Part shown: one piece after another, positions 7,748 through 15,268 of the stretch
How the letters are laid out: each line of letters starts with the position of its first letter
Numbering within the stretch: position 1 is the first letter of the stretch
NCBI GenBank assembly: GCA_910588225.1
Contig: CAJUQT010000023.1
Location: 30,129-59,970 of the forward strand
Direction of reading: 5' to 3'
DNA: 29,842 nucleotides
DNA from: an uncultured Acetatifactor sp.
GTDB taxonomy: Bacteria > Bacillota > Clostridia > Lachnospirales > Lachnospiraceae
The notes under the pieces: generated by a model
What the model was told of the DNA's origin: nothing
The model's database searches: none
Seen by the model: only the letters and a program-made list of their open reading frames with translations
Position numbers and translations under genes: made by a program

Positions 7748-8923
7748 ATGATGCGTTCCGATAAAAAGCAGGGACGGATGGCGAATCTGGAGATGCTTCG
7801 CTGTGTGGCAATGATGATGGTGGTGGTGCTGCATTATCTGGGGAAAGGTGAATTGCTCTCTGACCTTGCCGGAGAAAGTCTGGGAGGGGCAGAGGCTGCT
7901 GCCTGGCTGCTGGAATCCTTTTGTATAGTAGCTGTGAATGTGTATATGCTGATCAGCGGCTATTTTCTGTGTACCTCTTCTTTTAAAATAAGCCGTCTGA
8001 TACGGCTTTGGCTGCAGGTGTGGGTGTACTCGGTGGGGCTGGGGCTGCTGGGAGCGCTGTCAGGTGTGCTGACAGGAGCAGATTTTGACGCACATTATCT
8101 GTTGACTCTTATATTTCCGATTTCTATGGGGCATTACTGGTTCATGACCGCATATGTGTTCCTGTACCTGCTGCTGCCCTTTGTGGGAGCAGCGGTACGG
8201 CAGATGACCAGAGGACAGCTGCAGGCGGCCCTGGGATTTTTGCTTTTTACCTTCTGTATTGTGAAGAGCGTTCTGCCTCTGCGGCTGGAGACAGACGGCA
8301 TGGGATATGACTGCCTGTGGTATTTGTGTGTGTTTCTGACTGCCGCGTATATCAGGCGGTTTGGAATTCCTTTTCTGGAAAAAAAGCGGAATTGTTTTAT
8401 ATTGTATATAGGAGGCTGTCTGCTGACTTTTGGAGGGACACTTCTCCTGAGAACGCTATACCTCCATACCGGCAGCCTGGGAAGAATGCTGAAAATGTGC
8501 CTGGAATACAATCATATTCTACCTTTCCTGGCGGCGGTGGGATTGTTCGGCGTTTTTGCCGGAATTCGGCTGAAGGGCCGGACTGCGGATGTGGTCAGCC
8601 GGATGGGCCCCTATACGCTGGGGGTTTATCTGCTTCATGAGAACCTGGGCTTCCGATATGCCTGGCAGAACTGGTTTGGGGCAGAAAAAGTGGCTGCGGC
8701 CATGCAGTCGGACGGGCCGGGAGCCACAGGATTGATGCTCCTGTGGACGACGGCAGCAGTACTGGGGGTATTTGTCTGCGGCATTCTTGCGGATGTGCTG
8801 CGGAAGGGAATATTTGATTTGCTGCACAGGGGACTGCGGAAGCTTCGGGCATATCACGGACTTCTGAAGGTGCTGGAACGGGCGGATGGGCTGTTTGTCC
8901 CGGGAAAGGAAGACAGAGAGTGA
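7748..8923 (+). CDS. Acyltransferase-3 family integral membrane protein
   Basis: A 391-residue polytopic membrane protein with about ten hydrophobic segments. The first helix holds the acyltransferase-3 (OafA/NodX/WecH) signature LEMLRCVAMMMVVVLHY, with R18 and the catalytic-type H29. Such proteins O-acetylate or succinylate cell-surface glycans, lipids or polysaccharides. AGGAG (7734-7738) lies 9 nt before ATG 7748; an earlier ATG at 7712 has no ribosome site. The last bases abut or overlap the next membrane protein gene, so the two probably act on the same surface polymer. The substrate is unknown. Confidence 0.85.
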   Translation: MMRSDKKQGRMANLEMLRCVAMMMVVVLHYLGKGELLSDLAGESLGGAEAAAWLLESFCIVAVNVYMLISGYFLCTSSFKISRLIRLWLQVWVYSVGLGLLGALSGVLTGADFDAHYLLTLIFPISMGHYWFMTAYVFLYLLLPFVGAAVRQMTRGQLQAALGFLLFTFCIVKSVLPLRLETDGMGYDCLWYLCVFLTAAYIRRFGIPFLEKKRNCFILYIGGCLLTFGGTLLLRTLYLHTGSLGRMLKMCLEYNHILPFLAAVGLFGVFAGIRLKGRTADVVSRMGPYTLGVYLLHENLGFRYAWQNWFGAEKVAAAMQSDGPGATGLMLLWTTAAVLGVFVCGILADVLRKGIFDLLHRGLRKLRAYHGLLKVLERADGLFVPGKEDRE

Positions 8924-8933
8924 GGAAGAATTT

Positions 8934-10961
8934 TTGAAGACGGAATTTTTTGTGACATATCGAAAGAAGGGATCGGGAAGGGACGTTAAAAATCAGTCTG
9001 TATCGCCGGAACGCCTGGCCAGTCTGCAGGAGAATCTGTTTGTGGTGCTTCTGCTTTTCTATTCCCTGCGCCATATTTTCTGGGGACTGGATCTCTGGGA
9101 TACAGGGTATAATTATGCGAATTTCCAGTATATTGGGACTCGACATATGGACCCAATGTGGCTTTTTTCCACCTATCTGGCCAATGTGACGGGAAATCTG
9201 CTGACAAAGCTTCCAAATGGGGATACACTGGCCGGAATGAATCTGTATACCGGATTGTTTGCCGGCGTGCTGGCGCTGGCCGGCTATTTTTTCTGTACCA
9301 GAAAGCTGAAGATGCCCCGGGGAATCGTTTTTCTGGGAGAGATGATCGCGTTGAGTCTGTGTTGGTGCCCGACTGCGCTATTGTATAATTATCTGACTTA
9401 TGTACTGTTTCTGGGATCATCTGTTCTGCTGTATACCGGACTGGTCAATGAAAAAAAGGGAAATTTGATTCTGGCGGGGATTCTGCTGGGAAGCAATGTG
9501 CTGGTGCGTTTTTCCAATCTGCCGGAGGCAGCCATGATTGTGGCAGTCTGGGCTTATGACTTCATTGTGTGGCTGGAAGGGCGGAAGAGAGGTGAAAGGA
9601 AAGAGGCAGCTGCGGGAGAATTGACTAAAAAGGTCAATGATGGCAATGCAGCCACCCAAGGCTTCTGGAAGAGAACCATGCAGCATACACTCTGGTGCTT
9701 GCTGGGATATGTGGCGGCGCTTGCGGTGCTTTTGAATTACATTCATATTCGATACGATATCAGGAATTATATTGCAGGGATTCAGAGACTTTTTGCCATG
9801 ACAGAAACTGCCTCTGATTATACGGCGATTTCCATGATCAGAGGAAGTCTGGACCGATATGTGGAGAACCTGTACTGGGTGGGCCGCCTGGGTGTAATCG
9901 TGCTGGCCGGAATGCTGCTTTTTGCATTGGCCGGCCGCCTGGAAGCGCTTTTGTCGGGGAGACGGGGAAAATCAGCAGCAGAGTCTGCAGCAGGCGGCGG
10001 AATGGCCCGCGTACTGCATCTGGGAATACGATTCCTCTGGGCGGGAGTCAGCGTGGGAACGCTCTGGTGGTTGTATGCGAGGGGATTCTGCTCTCTGTAT
10101 TTTTACAGCTATGATCCCATTTACCGCCCGGGAACCATATTCCTGATGCTGACCATGGGCATTGCCGCTGTGCGAATTTTCCAAAGAAATTCTCACCGGG
10201 AGGAAAAGCTTATCAGCGGTATGCTGATTCTGATTATCCTGCTGACGCCCCTTGGAAGTAATAACGGTGTTATGCCCAGTATGAACAATCTGTTTCTGGC
10301 AGCGCCTTATACTTTGTGGGAAAGCTGGCGCTTTATTCGGTATACAGGAGACAGAAAGACAAAGACGGGCTGGTGTCTTTCCGGCTTCCCTGCCAAAGGA
10401 ATTTTGACAGCATTTCTGGCGCTGTGCCTTTTTCAGTTCGGAGGCTTTGGGGTGCAATTTGCTTTCGCGGAGGCCACGGGGATACAGAATGCGGATACAA
10501 TTATAGACAATAACGCCGTGCTGAGGAATATCAAAATGAGTCCGGAAAAAGCCCGGTGGATGGAGGAGATCAGCGCCTATGTGAACGAGAACGGGCTGCA
10601 GGGGAAGGAAGTCATTCTCTATGGTGATATTCCGGCCCTGTCCTATTATCTGCAGATGCCTGCGGCCTTTAACCCCTGGAGCGATCTGGATTCCTACAGC
10701 CCGGAGATAATGGAGAGTGCGCTTGCGCAGGTGGAGGGCCGGATAAGGGAGAAGGGCATGGAGGAACCGGTGGTTATCCTGGAAAACCTGTACGCCCTGC
10801 ACAGAGAAGGAGGCCGGGAGTTCTTGGAAGATTCCGGCGCCGGGGAGAAGAAAATGCAGGAGATAGAGGAAGACGCCAAATGGCATATGCTGGGGCAGTT
10901 TATGGATACTTTTGGGTATGAGGAGCGCTTCCGGAATGAGAAGTTCGCCGTGTATCAATAA
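8934..10961 (+). CDS. Large polytopic membrane protein, GT-C-like
   Basis: About 675 residues with some 11-12 hydrophobic segments in the first 530 residues, then a soluble, likely extracellular domain (EEISAYVNENGLQGKEVILYGD onward). After the first helix comes FWGLDLWDTGYNYANF, an acidic motif in the first outer loop, as in GT-C glycosyltransferases that use lipid-linked sugars; this is the basis for the tentative call, not a firm family match. GAGGAA (8922-8927) lies 6 nt before TTG 8934. An ATG at 8886 would overlap the acyltransferase gene by 38 nt and adds only charged residues with no clear ribosome site. Forms a two-gene unit with the acyltransferase, pointing to surface glycan modification. 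Confidence 0.75.
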   Translation: MKTEFFVTYRKKGSGRDVKNQSVSPERLASLQENLFVVLLLFYSLRHIFWGLDLWDTGYNYANFQYIGTRHMDPMWLFSTYLANVTGNLLTKLPNGDTLAGMNLYTGLFAGVLALAGYFFCTRKLKMPRGIVFLGEMIALSLCWCPTALLYNYLTYVLFLGSSVLLYTGLVNEKKGNLILAGILLGSNVLVRFSNLPEAAMIVAVWAYDFIVWLEGRKRGERKEAAAGELTKKVNDGNAATQGFWKRTMQHTLWCLLGYVAALAVLLNYIHIRYDIRNYIAGIQRLFAMTETASDYTAISMIRGSLDRYVENLYWVGRLGVIVLAGMLLFALAGRLEALLSGRRGKSAAESAAGGGMARVLHLGIRFLWAGVSVGTLWWLYARGFCSLYFYSYDPIYRPGTIFLMLTMGIAAVRIFQRNSHREEKLISGMLILIILLTPLGSNNGVMPSMNNLFLAAPYTLWESWRFIRYTGDRKTKTGWCLSGFPAKGILTAFLALCLFQFGGFGVQFAFAEATGIQNADTIIDNNAVLRNIKMSPEKARWMEEISAYVNENGLQGKEVILYGDIPALSYYLQMPAAFNPWSDLDSYSPEIMESALAQVEGRIREKGMEEPVVILENLYALHREGGREFLEDSGAGEKKMQEIEEDAKWHMLGQFMDTFGYEERFRNEKFAVYQ

Positions 10962-11000
10962 AGCCGGGATCTATTTTTGGAAACTGAATATTAAAATTTG

Positions 11001-11038
11001 AAAGGTCTGCAGCTATAACAGCTGCAGACCTTTTTCTT
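11001..11038. terminator. Bidirectional terminator overlapping the asnA stop
   Basis: A 14-bp perfect stem: AAAGGTCTGCAGCT (11001-11014) with AGCTGCAGACCTTT (11020-11033), loop ATAAC. Reading plus, it is followed by TTTCTT and ends the membrane-protein transcript 40 bp after its stop. Reading minus, it includes the last four codons and stop of asnA (11013-11027) and is followed by CAAATTTT, so it can end both converging transcripts. Confidence 0.85.
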
Positions 11039-12023
11039 CGGCCTTTTTCATGACATCATCCGGCCAGAGAGAACATTGTACTTCCCCGATGTGCGCCTTG
11101 CGAAGAAAAAACATACAGATACGGGACTGTCCGATACCACCGCCGATGGTGAAGGGCAGTTCTCCGTTTAGAACGGCCTTGTGGAAGGGCAGTTCGGCCC
11201 GTTCTGTGCAGTCTGCCTTTTCCAGCTGGGTCAGCAGAGAGGCCCTGTCTACGCGTATTCCCATACTGGAAAGCTCAAGAGCAATATCCAGAACAGGATA
11301 ATAGACGATAATGTCGGCGTTCAGAGCCCAGTCGTCATAGTCCGGAGCCCGGCCGTCATGGGGCTTGCCGTTCCCCAGCGCATCCCCAATCTGCATGATG
11401 CAGACAGCACCCTTTGCTTTGGCAATATAGTATTCTCTCTCCTTCGGCGTGTTGTCCGGGAACATTTCTTCCAGCTCACTGGTGGTGACAAAGAAAATAT
11501 CGTGGGGAAGAATTTCTTCTATGTAGTCATAGTGAATGGACATGTATTTTTCCGTTTTACGCAGGACTTTATATACAGTGCGGACTGTATTTTTCAGAGT
11601 ATCCAGATTGCGTTCGTCTTCGGCAATGATTTTCTCCCAGTCCCACTGATCCACGTAGATGGAGTGGATATTATCGGCTTCTTCATCTCTGCGGATGGCG
11701 CTCATATCTGTATAAAGGCCTTCTCCTACGGAAAAACCGTATTTTTTCAGAGCGAAGCGTTTCCACTTTGCCAGTGAATGTACAATTTCGGCTTCCCGCC
11801 CGTCCTGATACCTGATGTCAAAAGCCACAGGGCGCTCCACACCATTTAAGTTATCATTCATACCGGACTTTGGATCCACCATGAGGGGGGCGGAGACTCT
11901 CAGCAGATTCAGCCGCTCTGCCAGCAGGGTCTGGAAGAAGTCTTTTACCATCTTGATGGCAACCTGTGTGTCATACAGGTTCAGGCTGGATTCGTAATTC
12001 TTGGGTACAAAAAATGTTGACAT
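11013..12023 (-). CDS. asnA: Aspartate-ammonia ligase
   Basis: Makes asparagine from aspartate, ammonia and ATP; a class II tRNA-synthetase-like fold. The 336 residues match the family (E. coli 330). Recognisable blocks are the N-terminal FFVPKNYESSLNLYDTQVAI, the substrate region PLMVDPKSGMNDNLNGVERP, HSLAKWKRFAL, the MSAIRRDEE loop and the motif 3-like TIGGGIGQSRICMFFL with the catalytic arginine. A GGAAAGGA site lies upstream of the ATG. The gene stands alone, convergent with the membrane cassette and divergent from the M29 operon. A weak promoter candidate on the minus strand is TTGCAA/TTAAAT with a 17-bp spacer, in the region 12067-12096. Confidence 0.97.
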   Translation of the reverse strand: MSTFFVPKNYESSLNLYDTQVAIKMVKDFFQTLLAERLNLLRVSAPLMVDPKSGMNDNLNGVERPVAFDIRYQDGREAEIVHSLAKWKRFALKKYGFSVGEGLYTDMSAIRRDEEADNIHSIYVDQWDWEKIIAEDERNLDTLKNTVRTVYKVLRKTEKYMSIHYDYIEEILPHDIFFVTTSELEEMFPDNTPKEREYYIAKAKGAVCIMQIGDALGNGKPHDGRAPDYDDWALNADIIVYYPVLDIALELSSMGIRVDRASLLTQLEKADCTERAELPFHKAVLNGELPFTIGGGIGQSRICMFFLRKAHIGEVQCSLWPDDVMKKAEEKGLQLL

Positions 12024-12136
12024 AATCTGAAATCCTTTCCGTTTATGTTACTTTTCAATCCTTTCTTATTTAACCGCTTTTCGGGGGATTTTGCAATAGT
12101 TTTTTGGGAAATTCGCGTTTCGTTTATAAAGGGCGG

Positions 12137-12175
12137 TGCCTCCTGCAAGGACCATAAAGGTCCTTGCAGAAGGCA
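12137..12175. repeat. Long inverted repeat between divergent asnA and the M29 operon
   Basis: TGCCT-C-CTGCAAGGACC (12137-12153) pairs with GGTCCTTGCAG-A-AGGCA (12159-12175) around ATAAA: an 11-bp perfect inner stem plus a 5-bp outer stem. On the minus strand the mismatch becomes a T-G wobble, giving 17 continuous pairs. It has no T-run on either side. It may be an operator, a leader structure for asnA or a remnant of a small mobile repeat. The rest of the 299-bp gap holds the promoter at 12227-12255 and the hairpin at 12281-12310. Confidence 0.6.
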
Positions 12176-12226
12176 GCTTCAAACAAACATTCAGACCAAA
12201 ATGATTTTATAATTATCAAATTAAAC

Positions 12227-12255
12227 TTGAAATTTTAATATTGTTATAGTATAAT
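12227..12255 (+). promoter_or_regulatory. Sigma-A promoter of the M29 operon
   Basis: TTGAAA (12227-12232) and perfect TATAAT (12250-12255) with a 17-bp spacer in an AT-rich stretch. It directs transcription of the five-gene run beginning at 12323, with the first bases of the mRNA containing GGAGG at 12268-12272. Confidence 0.88.
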
Positions 12256-12280
12256 CAAAACCGGATTGGAGGTTTGAAAT

Positions 12281-12310
12281 ATAATAGAATCTAAAACAAG
12301 ATTCTATTAT
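12281..12310. repeat. 30-bp hairpin element, copy 1, between ribosome site and start codon
   Basis: ATAATAGAATCT (12281-12292) is perfectly complementary to AGATTCTATTAT (12299-12310), loop AAAACA. The reverse complement matches 21247-21276 at 27 of 30 positions. It lies exactly between the only ribosome site (GGAGG, 12268-12272) and the first ATG (12323) of the M29-type gene. Folding it would shorten the distance between the two from 50 to about 20 nt. Confidence 0.75.
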
Positions 12311-12322
12311 CAAAATTATATT

Positions 12323-13321
12323 ATGGACAGAAAAATGATATCTAAAATTGTGAAAGCCAGCGGGATATCCTCCGGCGAAATGATTCTTATTCATTTCTGG
12401 GGAGAGGACGCTGACAAGGAGATTGCAAACAATTTCATGACTGCCGTCGCGGAAATGGGAGCGACACCCCTGTTGCTGCAACAATCTCGAACTGTAAATC
12501 GGGAAATTTTTCTGGCGGCAAAGGAAAGCTGTTACTCAGAGCAGTATTTTGAGCTGTTTACTAAATTTGATGCGGTGCTTGATGTTTTTGCTTATCGTCC
12601 CGTTATTCTTGGATATGAAATTGCTGATGAAAAATTTGAGATTTACCGCAACTATATGGCGCAGCTTTTTTCAAAGCTCATGAACTGTAAACGCTTTACA
12701 CAAATCAGAATCCCTACTGCGGCAAATGCAGAGGAATCCGGGCTTAATCCACAGGATTATATTCAGCGCATGGAGAGAGCATATGACATTGACTACACTG
12801 CTGCTTATGAGGCTTGCAGGCGGGCAGCAGACCGGTTTGAGGGAGCGAATAAGGTGCTGCTTCGCACCGGGGAGGACTGCGGGCTTTCTTTTGAACTGAC
12901 TGACAGAGTGTGGCACATTGATGCCGGGGATGGCGATCTTCCATGCGGCGAGATTTACATTGCACCGGTGGAGGACAAAACCCAGGGTACGGTTTTCTTT
13001 GAAGATTTCTACCTTGACGGTGTGAAATACCAGAATGTTCTGCTGCATGTCAGAGATGGGCGGATAAGCGGCGGCAGCCAACCGGAAATCACCGCCTTTT
13101 TCGAGAAGCAGCCACAGGAAAACAGAATCGTCTGTGAGCTTGGCTTTGGCATGAACCCCAATGTGACGGATTTGTGCGGATATCCTGTTCTGGATGAAAA
13201 AATGTGCGATACCTTTCATATTGCAGTCGGCGCAAATCATATGTTCGGCGGTACGAATGAGGCTTCGGATCACATTGATTTTGTAGGCCATGGTACGATA
13301 CTTATAAATGGAGAGCAATGA
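12323..13321 (+). CDS. M29-family (aminopeptidase T-like) metallopeptidase
   Basis: A 332-residue protein with the C-terminal catalytic region of M29 aminopeptidases: CGEIYIAP (E210), CELGFGMNPN (E272), HIAVGANHMFGG (H299) and ASDHIDF (H317, D319), matching the five metal ligands of the AmpT/AmpS family. The N-terminal part contains a Rossmann-like EMILIHFWGEDADKEIANNF segment. It is shorter than classical M29 enzymes (about 410 residues), so the N-terminal domain is reduced. It would hydrolyse N-terminal residues of peptides, or a related small substrate. No ribosome site stands next to ATG 12323; GGAGG lies 50 nt upstream beyond a hairpin, so the true start is uncertain. It is the first gene of a compact five-gene operon. 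The product class is likely; the substrate is unknown. Confidence 0.8.
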   Translation: MDRKMISKIVKASGISSGEMILIHFWGEDADKEIANNFMTAVAEMGATPLLLQQSRTVNREIFLAAKESCYSEQYFELFTKFDAVLDVFAYRPVILGYEIADEKFEIYRNYMAQLFSKLMNCKRFTQIRIPTAANAEESGLNPQDYIQRMERAYDIDYTAAYEACRRAADRFEGANKVLLRTGEDCGLSFELTDRVWHIDAGDGDLPCGEIYIAPVEDKTQGTVFFEDFYLDGVKYQNVLLHVRDGRISGGSQPEITAFFEKQPQENRIVCELGFGMNPNVTDLCGYPVLDEKMCDTFHIAVGANHMFGGTNEASDHIDFVGHGTILINGEQ

Positions 13322-13322
13322 T

Positions 13323-13691
13323 ATGATGGGACAGCAGGGAAAACTGGAGTTGTATCTGGAGGAACAGATTGAACACTGTAAAAAACGCAGCAAGCAGCTT
13401 GCTGCGGATGAACGCATGGATGAAGGAAATTTTGAAAAGGTTCGGGCAAATGTCTATGAGATTTTTAAAACGATTCTTTCTGCTGCAGAAAAGGTCTGTG
13501 GGAAGGACGATTTGGCCAGGAAGCATTTTTTCTTACAAAAAGTGGAGGAAATACCCGCGAATTGGATGACTTCCTATGAAAAGGCAAAACAGCATGGGGA
13601 TGTTGAAAAAATGCACATTGAAAATATTAAGCTGGACACCATCCGGGAAATAAAGGATAGGTGTACGCAGATTTGGGAGGAAACCACATGA
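13323..13691 (+). CDS. Conserved small helical protein of unknown function
   Basis: About 122 residues, predicted mostly alpha-helical and strongly charged (KLELYLEEQIEHCKKRSKQL, then NFEKVRANVYEIFKTILSAAEKVC). I do not recognise a named family with certainty. GGAGAG lies 8 nt before ATG 13323, right after the peptidase stop; an ATG at 13308 would overlap the peptidase gene and has no ribosome site. Its stop overlaps the next start as ATGA, so it is co-translated with the ArsR-type regulator. No membrane segment or signal peptide. Confidence 0.75.
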   Translation: MMGQQGKLELYLEEQIEHCKKRSKQLAADERMDEGNFEKVRANVYEIFKTILSAAEKVCGKDDLARKHFFLQKVEEIPANWMTSYEKAKQHGDVEKMHIENIKLDTIREIKDRCTQIWEETT

Positions 13692-14245
13692 CCGAAGCAG
13701 AGGCAATCAGTTTGTTTAAATGTCTGGCAGATAAGTCCCGGCTGCAGATATTGAAATCCCTTGCTGTGGAGGATATGTATGTTGAGAGATTGGCAGAGCG
13801 GCTGGGCCTGACTGCGCCTACTATTTCCTTTCATCTGAAAAAGCTGTCAGATGCCGGTGCTGTGACCGCCTGCAAAAATCAGTATTATATGATGTATTCC
13901 CTGAATCGGGAGATCTTTCGGACAAGCATATTGGAGATACTGCAGCAGGAATCCGATGAGGCGGGAGAGCAGGAACAACGGGATGCGGATTATCGTCAAA
14001 GAGTAATAGATGCTTTTTTTGAATATGGGAAATTGAAATCAATTCCCACCCAGCTCAAAAAGGAACGCATTGTCTTAGAAGTGATTGCCGAAGCATTTGA
14101 ATTTGACAGGATGTATTCCGAGCGGGAAGTGAACATTATCATCGCGGATTTCCACGATGACTTCTGTACCATTCGCCGTGACATGGTCGGCGAACAGCTT
14201 TTAGGCAGAAATGGCAGGGAGTATTGGAGAATTAAAAGGGATTGA
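13688..14245 (+). CDS. ArsR-type HTH regulator with C-terminal DUF2087 domain
   Basis: A 185-residue protein. Residues 1-75 are a winged helix-turn-helix of the ArsR type (LFKCLADKSRLQILKSLA; LTAPTISFHLKKLSDAGAV). The C-terminal 70 residues (SIPTQLKKERIVLEVIAEAF, then YSEREVNIIIADFHDDFCTIRRDMV and REYWRI) fit DUF2087, a domain common in such fusions. There is no metal-binding CxC motif of classic ArsR sensors. GGGAGG lies 7 nt before the ATG, and the start overlaps the previous stop (ATGA). It may control its own operon (inference). Confidence 0.88.
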   Translation: MTEAEAISLFKCLADKSRLQILKSLAVEDMYVERLAERLGLTAPTISFHLKKLSDAGAVTACKNQYYMMYSLNREIFRTSILEILQQESDEAGEQEQRDADYRQRVIDAFFEYGKLKSIPTQLKKERIVLEVIAEAFEFDRMYSEREVNIIIADFHDDFCTIRRDMVGEQLLGRNGREYWRIKRD

Positions 14246-14261
14246 CAGGGAGGAAATAACA

Positions 14262-14705
14262 ATGGTAATTGGAATTTTTGGTGAGAGCTGCACAGGGAAA
14301 TCTATGCTTGCAGATAAATTGAAAGAGAGTATAAATGCAAAGGTTTATACCGGCAGGGATTATCTTCGTATGGAAAAGAATGAAGCTGCCGCAATGCAGT
14401 CTTTCCAGAAAAAGCTGTACCAGGCCGTAAATGGTGAGAATATCATCTATGTCATTTCGGAAAAGGAACACTTGCCGCTATTGCCCGACGGAAGTATTCG
14501 CGTTTTGGTGACAGCAGATTTGGAGATTATAAAAACGCGCTTTGCTGCGCGAATGCACGGTAATCTGCCGGCGCTGGTAGCGGCTATGCTGGAAAGAAAG
14601 CACGGCAGTTTTGACATGGAGCCTCATGATATCCATGTAATTTCCGAACATACCAGTATTGATGATGTATGCGGAAAGATTGTGAATATTTTATTATTGA
14701 GGTGA
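14262..14705 (+). CDS. P-loop NTPase, small kinase-like protein
   Basis: A 148-residue P-loop protein: the Walker A motif GIFGESCTGKSMLADKL opens the protein as in nucleotide and small-molecule kinases (adenylate, shikimate or cytidylate kinase-like). A Walker B-like strand IRVLVTADLEIIKTRF follows, but a typical lid arginine motif is not obvious. GGGAGG lies 8 nt before ATG 14262; an upstream in-frame ATG at 14211 would overlap the regulator gene and has no ribosome site. Its role in this operon is unknown; it could phosphorylate a small molecule or act as a switch NTPase. Confidence 0.8.
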   Translation: MVIGIFGESCTGKSMLADKLKESINAKVYTGRDYLRMEKNEAAAMQSFQKKLYQAVNGENIIYVISEKEHLPLLPDGSIRVLVTADLEIIKTRFAARMHGNLPALVAAMLERKHGSFDMEPHDIHVISEHTSIDDVCGKIVNILLLR

Positions 14706-14929
14706 TTTGCGACGAGGGGTTTACGGCAGAGTATGCGGCCCGATCCATTCGGTGGCTGGCGGAGGGAGATGAGACCCAGGTCAGGGAAATCTGTCAATAC
14801 GCTCTGTACTACCTGCAGGATGAATTGGAATGCACAAGTAAGGGAGAACTGCTGGACGAGGATATTCAGCATATCCGGGATCCTTTGGAGATTTTGCGCT
14901 GTATGGAGTTTGTCAGTCTGGATAAGTGA
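14669..14929 (+). CDS. Small hypothetical protein, last gene of the M29 operon
   Basis: Up to 86 residues, no known family: AARSIRWLAEGDETQVREIC and YALYYLQDELECTSKGELL look like a helical bundle, and the codon choice resembles its neighbours. ATG 14669 overlaps the kinase-like gene by 37 nt; an in-frame GTG at 14702 is an alternative. Neither start has a good ribosome site, so translation may be coupled to the upstream stop. A different explanation is a 3' remnant of a larger gene. The terminator at 15044 follows. Confidence 0.5.
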   Translation: MRKDCEYFIIEVICDEGFTAEYAARSIRWLAEGDETQVREICQYALYYLQDELECTSKGELLDEDIQHIRDPLEILRCMEFVSLDK

Positions 14930-15043
14930 TCTGGGAGCAGTGGATATGGAGATTTACCTTTGGGAACAAACACACCTGGAGCCGTGAAACACGTTTGGCG
15001 GAAGGGAAGGGGCATAGGCAGGTAAACGAATTATGCTTATAGG

Positions 15044-15072
15044 GCATCAGTCAGAAACGACCGATGCTTTTT
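15044..15072 (+). terminator. Rho-independent terminator of the M29 operon
   Basis: GCATCAGTC (15044-15052) pairs with GACCGATGC (15059-15067), 9 bp with one A/C mismatch, loop AGAAAC, followed by TTTTT. In the 339-bp gap 14930-15268 the only other items I see are the argF promoter and its leader. Confidence 0.82.
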
Positions 15073-15136
15073 CTATGCACAGGCCCGCGTATGGGAAATT
15101 TTGGGGCCGCGCAGTAGTAGAATTTAGCTGGAGATC

Positions 15137-15165
15137 TTGAAAAACTGCCGTATATGAAGTATATT
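15137..15165 (+). promoter_or_regulatory. Sigma-A promoter of argF
   Basis: TTGAAA (15137-15142) and TATATT (15160-15165), 17-bp spacer. Transcription would begin near 15172, giving a leader of about 100 nt before the argF start. No clear arginine-repressor box was recognised. Confidence 0.75.
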
Positions 15166-15268
15166 GGATAAAGGCAATAGAAATCAGAACACAGGATACA
15201 AGTCTGAGATAAAATGTTCAAATTTTAAAGGATATGTCCTGAGCAAAGCGAAAGGAATGGATGTAAAT

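Noticed and set aside
12024..12240. T-box riboswitch upstream of asnA
   Set aside because: Only a partial likeness (GGCACCGCC next to a stem); there is no AGGGTGGNACCGCG box, no specifier loop and no downstream terminator stem.
15164..15268. N-terminal extension of ornithine carbamoyltransferase from TTG 15164
   Set aside because: The codon lies inside the -10 box of the gene's own promoter; homologues begin at the MNLKGRSF segment.
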